Source of the DNA: Alkalibacterium iburiense
GTDB lineage: Bacteria; Bacillota; Bacilli; Lactobacillales; Carnobacteriaceae_A
Assembly: GCF_039521845.1 (NCBI RefSeq)
Contig: NZ_BAAACW010000057.1
Span: forward strand, 1 to 8,821
Direction: 5' to 3'
Length of the DNA: 8,821 nucleotides
Below are positions 6,738 through 8,821 of this stretch, piece by piece (the first letter of the stretch is position 1; each line of letters starts with the position of its first letter). The notes under the pieces were generated by a model. The model was given only the letters and a program-made list of their open reading frames with translations, had not been told where the DNA came from and searched no databases. A program made the translations under genes and the position numbers.

Positions 6738-6870
6738 AAAAGCGCCAGAACCAAATAGGTTGACGAGGATTGGGGTTATCGAAAATTTCGGCGGATGCTC
6801 CAAGGGCTTCACAGTCCAAGAATTCTACAAAAGTTAGAAGTAATTCTATAACAAACAAGAATTCACGTGA
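6738..6870 (+). promoter_or_regulatory. glmS ribozyme: glmS self-cleaving ribozyme/riboswitch (glucosamine-6-phosphate)
   Basis: This is the cis-acting ribozyme that uses glucosamine-6-phosphate as cofactor to cut its own mRNA and lower glmS expression. Conserved core blocks are present in order: AGCGCCAGAAC (6741-6751), GTTGACGAGGA (6759-6769), TTATCGAA (6776-6783) and TTTCGGCGGATG (6786-6797). By comparison with the Bacillus element, cleavage falls between A6741 and G6742. Helices drawn by eye: a very short P1, AACC/GGTT with loop AAATA; P2, TTGGGG (6770-6775) with CTCCAA (6798-6803); P3, GGGC (6804-6807) with GTCC (6814-6817); P4, GAATTCT (6820-6826) with AGAATTC (6858-6864). P4 encloses a bulged stem capped by the GNRA-type loop GTAA (6840-6843). 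It sits 27 nt after the synthetase stop codon and about 40 nt before the GlmS start. The exact 3' boundary is approximate. Confidence 0.97.
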
Positions 6871-6893
6871 TGTCACTCTCTATTTTATAGAAT

Positions 6894-6899
6894 AAGGAG
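6894..6899 (+). promoter_or_regulatory. Ribosome binding site of glmS
   Basis: AAGGAG, 9 nt before ATG 6909 and about 24 nt beyond the ribozyme. It is outside the ribozyme fold, so control should act through RNA cleavage rather than by masking this site. Confidence 0.8.
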
Positions 6900-6908
6900 A
6901 GTTTATTT

Positions 6909-8738
6909 ATGTGTGGAATTGTCGGCTATATTGGCCAGAAAGAGGCGTCTCGTATCATTTTAGAGGGGCTTGAAAAATTAGAATACAGAGGTTATGACTC
7001 CTCAGGAATGGCTACCGTTCATCAGAATAGTTTACTAACCAGAAAGTTTAAAGGACGTTTAACAGAATTAATACAGAACATTGATGAAAAGCCCCTTTTC
7101 GGTCAGACTGGTATCGGTCATACAAGGTGGGCTACTCATGGGGAACCATCAGATATTAACTCCCATCCCCATACAAACAACCAAAACACTCTTGCCGTCG
7201 TGCATAATGGGATTATAGAAAATTATTTGCCTTTAAAGAATGACTTAATCGAAGAAGGCTATACATTTGTATCCGAAACAGATACGGAAGTCATTTCTCA
7301 TTTAATCGATTATTACTATACAGGTGACTTGTTAAGCGCCGTGCAAGCCGCCACTCAACGGTTAAAAGGAGCTTATGCTTTAGCTATTACTTCAAGTCTT
7401 CATCCGGACGAGTTAATTGCCGTTCGTTACGAAAGTCCATTGATATTAGGCATAGGAGAAGACGAGTATTACATTGCATCCGATATTCCTGCCTTTTTAT
7501 CCCGTACTAGAAAGGTCATTTACCTGGAAAATGGTGACACAGTGAGATTGACGAATGAAGGCTATGAGATTTTTGATAGCTCTCATCTGATTGCACATAG
7601 AGACATCCAGGAAGTGAAATGGGATGTAGACAGTGCAACGAAAGAAGGCTACGACCACTTTATGCTGAAAGAAATTTACCAGCAACCGGAAGCAGTCAGG
7701 AATACCTTGAATCGTCGTCTTGATGAAAACGGAGAGGTTTATTTAGAAGGAGTTCACTTGACTAAAGAGATGATTGAATCTTTTAACAAGATCTATATCG
7801 TCGCTTGTGGTACTGCTTATCATGCTGGTTTAATAGGCAAATCAGTGTTAGAAAAAGCGCTCAAAATTACTGTAATAGCTGACGTTGCTTCAGAATTCCG
7901 ATACAATGACAACCTTATCGATGAACAGACATTGGTCATTGTCGTGAGCCAATCTGGAGAAACAGCTGATACTCTAGCCTCTTTAAGAGAAGCTAAAGCG
8001 AAAGGAGCCCGTATTCTATCTATCACCAATGTTGTTGGCAGTGCAGTCGCAAGAGAGTCGGATGACTTGTTATACACTTGGGCCGGTCCTGAAATAGCAG
8101 TGGCTTCAACCAAAGCTTATACCACCCAGTTAATTGCCTTTTATATGCTCGCACTTTATTTCGGTAAATTGAAAGGAAGCTTAGATGCTCACTCTTACAA
8201 AGAACACGTTATCGAACTTCAATCTATAGATGACAGCATTGAGGACACCATTAGTCAAAGTATGGAAATCGCAAAAGAGATTGCGGAAGAAATAAAAGAA
8301 GCTCCTTCCCTTTTTTACTTAGGAAGAGGATTAGATTACTATACAGCACTGGAAGCTTCCTTAAAACTTAAAGAACTGTCTTATATCCATGCGGAAGCTT
8401 TTGCAGCTGGGGAGTTGAAACACGGAACCATTGCCTTAATTGAAGAGGGAACACCTGTGATTACTCTTGCCACTCAAGATGATATTTATGAAAAAACCGT
8501 CTCCAATATTAAGTCAGTTAAAGCTAGAGGGGCCTATGCTATTGGGATCACAACTCACAAGCATAAAGATATGGAACAAGTCTGTGATAAAGTGATTTAT
8601 ATCAACACAACCACCTCCACTTATATGCCTTTGATCTCAGTTATTTTAACTCAGCTCATTGCTTATTATACTTCTATAGCTAAAGGAAATGACGTGGATA
8701 AACCACGTAATCTAGCTAAATCCGTAACCGTTGAATAA
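6909..8738 (+). CDS. glmS: Glutamine--fructose-6-phosphate aminotransferase (isomerizing)
   Basis: A 609-aa cytosolic enzyme converting fructose-6-phosphate and glutamine to glucosamine-6-phosphate and glutamate, the first committed step to UDP-GlcNAc for peptidoglycan and teichoic acids. The N-terminal class II glutaminase domain opens MCGIVGYIG, with nucleophile Cys2 exposed after Met removal. HTRWATHGEP (71-80), HNGIIENY (99-106) and ETD (123-125) line the glutamine pocket. Two SIS sugar-isomerase domains follow. CGT (300-302), SQSGET (347-352) and STKAYTTQ (400-407) bind the sugar phosphate. K486, E489 and H505 (LKLKEL, ELKHG) and K604 in the C-terminal tail AKSVTVE are catalytic by family knowledge. 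The length matches the family and no key residue is missing. The start is fixed by the required Met-Cys and by AAGGAG. Expression is controlled by the ribozyme in its leader, and the upstream gene probably supplies its nitrogen donor, glutamine. Confidence 0.99.
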   Translation: MCGIVGYIGQKEASRIILEGLEKLEYRGYDSSGMATVHQNSLLTRKFKGRLTELIQNIDEKPLFGQTGIGHTRWATHGEPSDINSHPHTNNQNTLAVVHNGIIENYLPLKNDLIEEGYTFVSETDTEVISHLIDYYYTGDLLSAVQAATQRLKGAYALAITSSLHPDELIAVRYESPLILGIGEDEYYIASDIPAFLSRTRKVIYLENGDTVRLTNEGYEIFDSSHLIAHRDIQEVKWDVDSATKEGYDHFMLKEIYQQPEAVRNTLNRRLDENGEVYLEGVHLTKEMIESFNKIYIVACGTAYHAGLIGKSVLEKALKITVIADVASEFRYNDNLIDEQTLVIVVSQSGETADTLASLREAKAKGARILSITNVVGSAVARESDDLLYTWAGPEIAVASTKAYTTQLIAFYMLALYFGKLKGSLDAHSYKEHVIELQSIDDSIEDTISQSMEIAKEIAEEIKEAPSLFYLGRGLDYYTALEASLKLKELSYIHAEAFAAGELKHGTIALIEEGTPVITLATQDDIYEKTVSNIKSVKARGAYAIGITTHKHKDMEQVCDKVIYINTTTSTYMPLISVILTQLIAYYTSIAKGNDVDKPRNLAKSVTVE

Positions 8739-8754
8739 TTTGAATAAAAGAAAG

Positions 8755-8775
8755 GGACTGGGAAATAACTAGTCC
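8755..8775 (-). terminator. Possible intrinsic terminator facing the minus strand
   Basis: GGACTGG (8755-8761) pairs with CTAGTCC (8769-8775) in a 7-bp stem with one G-U pair and a 7-nt loop. On the plus strand it is followed by AAAATAAATAAA, not a U-tract. On the minus strand it is followed by CTTTCTTTTATT. It may therefore end a convergent gene beyond the right edge rather than glmS. It begins 16 nt after the glmS stop codon. Confidence 0.35.
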
Positions 8776-8784
8776 AAAATAAAT

Positions 8785-8821
8785 AAATCGCAATGAAATC
8801 AGTCATTTTTCCGACGATTTC
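8785..8821. repeat. Truncated palindromic element at the right edge
   Basis: AAATCG (8785-8790) pairs with CGATTT (8815-8820), and inside it AATGA (8792-8796) pairs with TCATT (8803-8807), leaving an asymmetric bulge. The window ends here, so the full element cannot be judged. It could be the true glmS terminator or part of a dispersed intergenic palindrome. Confidence 0.3.

Noticed and set aside
6715..6741. Terminator between the glutamine synthetase gene and glmS
   Set aside because: No stable hairpin with a following U-tract is present in these 27 bases. The CACGTG palindrome is too short.

Overview
The window comes from an AT-rich (about 40% GC by eye) low-GC Gram-positive, class Bacilli of the Bacillota. 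The evidence is strong AGGAGG-type ribosome binding sites 7-9 nt before starts, one TTG start, a DivIVA-domain protein, and a textbook glmS self-cleaving ribozyme in front of glmS. I cannot name the genus; a Bacillales or Carnobacteriaceae-like lineage would fit. All six genes look intact, and I see no phage, insertion sequence, tRNA, rRNA or CRISPR.

Layout. Positions 1-190 are a leader with a 14-bp tandem repeat and a weak promoter. Positions 191-2842 (+) encode a P2-type cation-pumping ATPase, closed by a strong intrinsic terminator at 2866-2912. Converging on it is a compact minus-strand operon, read from about 4680 down to 2996. It holds a 61-aa stand-alone DivIVA-domain protein (TTG start), a DUF4385 protein of unknown function, and an NAD(P)-binding SDR/epimerase-like protein. 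For all three, the ribosome binding site places the start downstream of the longest open frame. A divergent promoter region (about 4651-4815) separates this operon from a plus-strand pair: an unusually long (632 aa) glutamine synthetase homologue (4816-6714) and glmS (6909-8738).

The glutamine synthetase/glmS pair is the most interesting part. The first gene should make glutamine and the second spends it on glucosamine-6-phosphate for cell-wall precursors. Between them is only the glmS ribozyme, with no terminator. Ribozyme cleavage when glucosamine-6-phosphate is abundant would therefore cut a read-through transcript so that only the glmS half is exposed to decay. A weak promoter at the 3' end of the synthetase gene could also give a separate glmS transcript starting about 28 nt before the cleavage site. 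Two 8-nt segments flanking the ribozyme are perfectly complementary and could form an extra closing helix.

The window ends in a small hairpin whose U-rich side faces the minus strand, followed by a truncated palindrome, probably the edge of a convergent transcription unit or an intergenic repeat. I found no clearly new multi-gene system. The best candidates for new biology are the long glutamine synthetase form next to the ribozyme, the ribozyme-flanking helix, and the DivIVA-mini/DUF4385/SDR operon.
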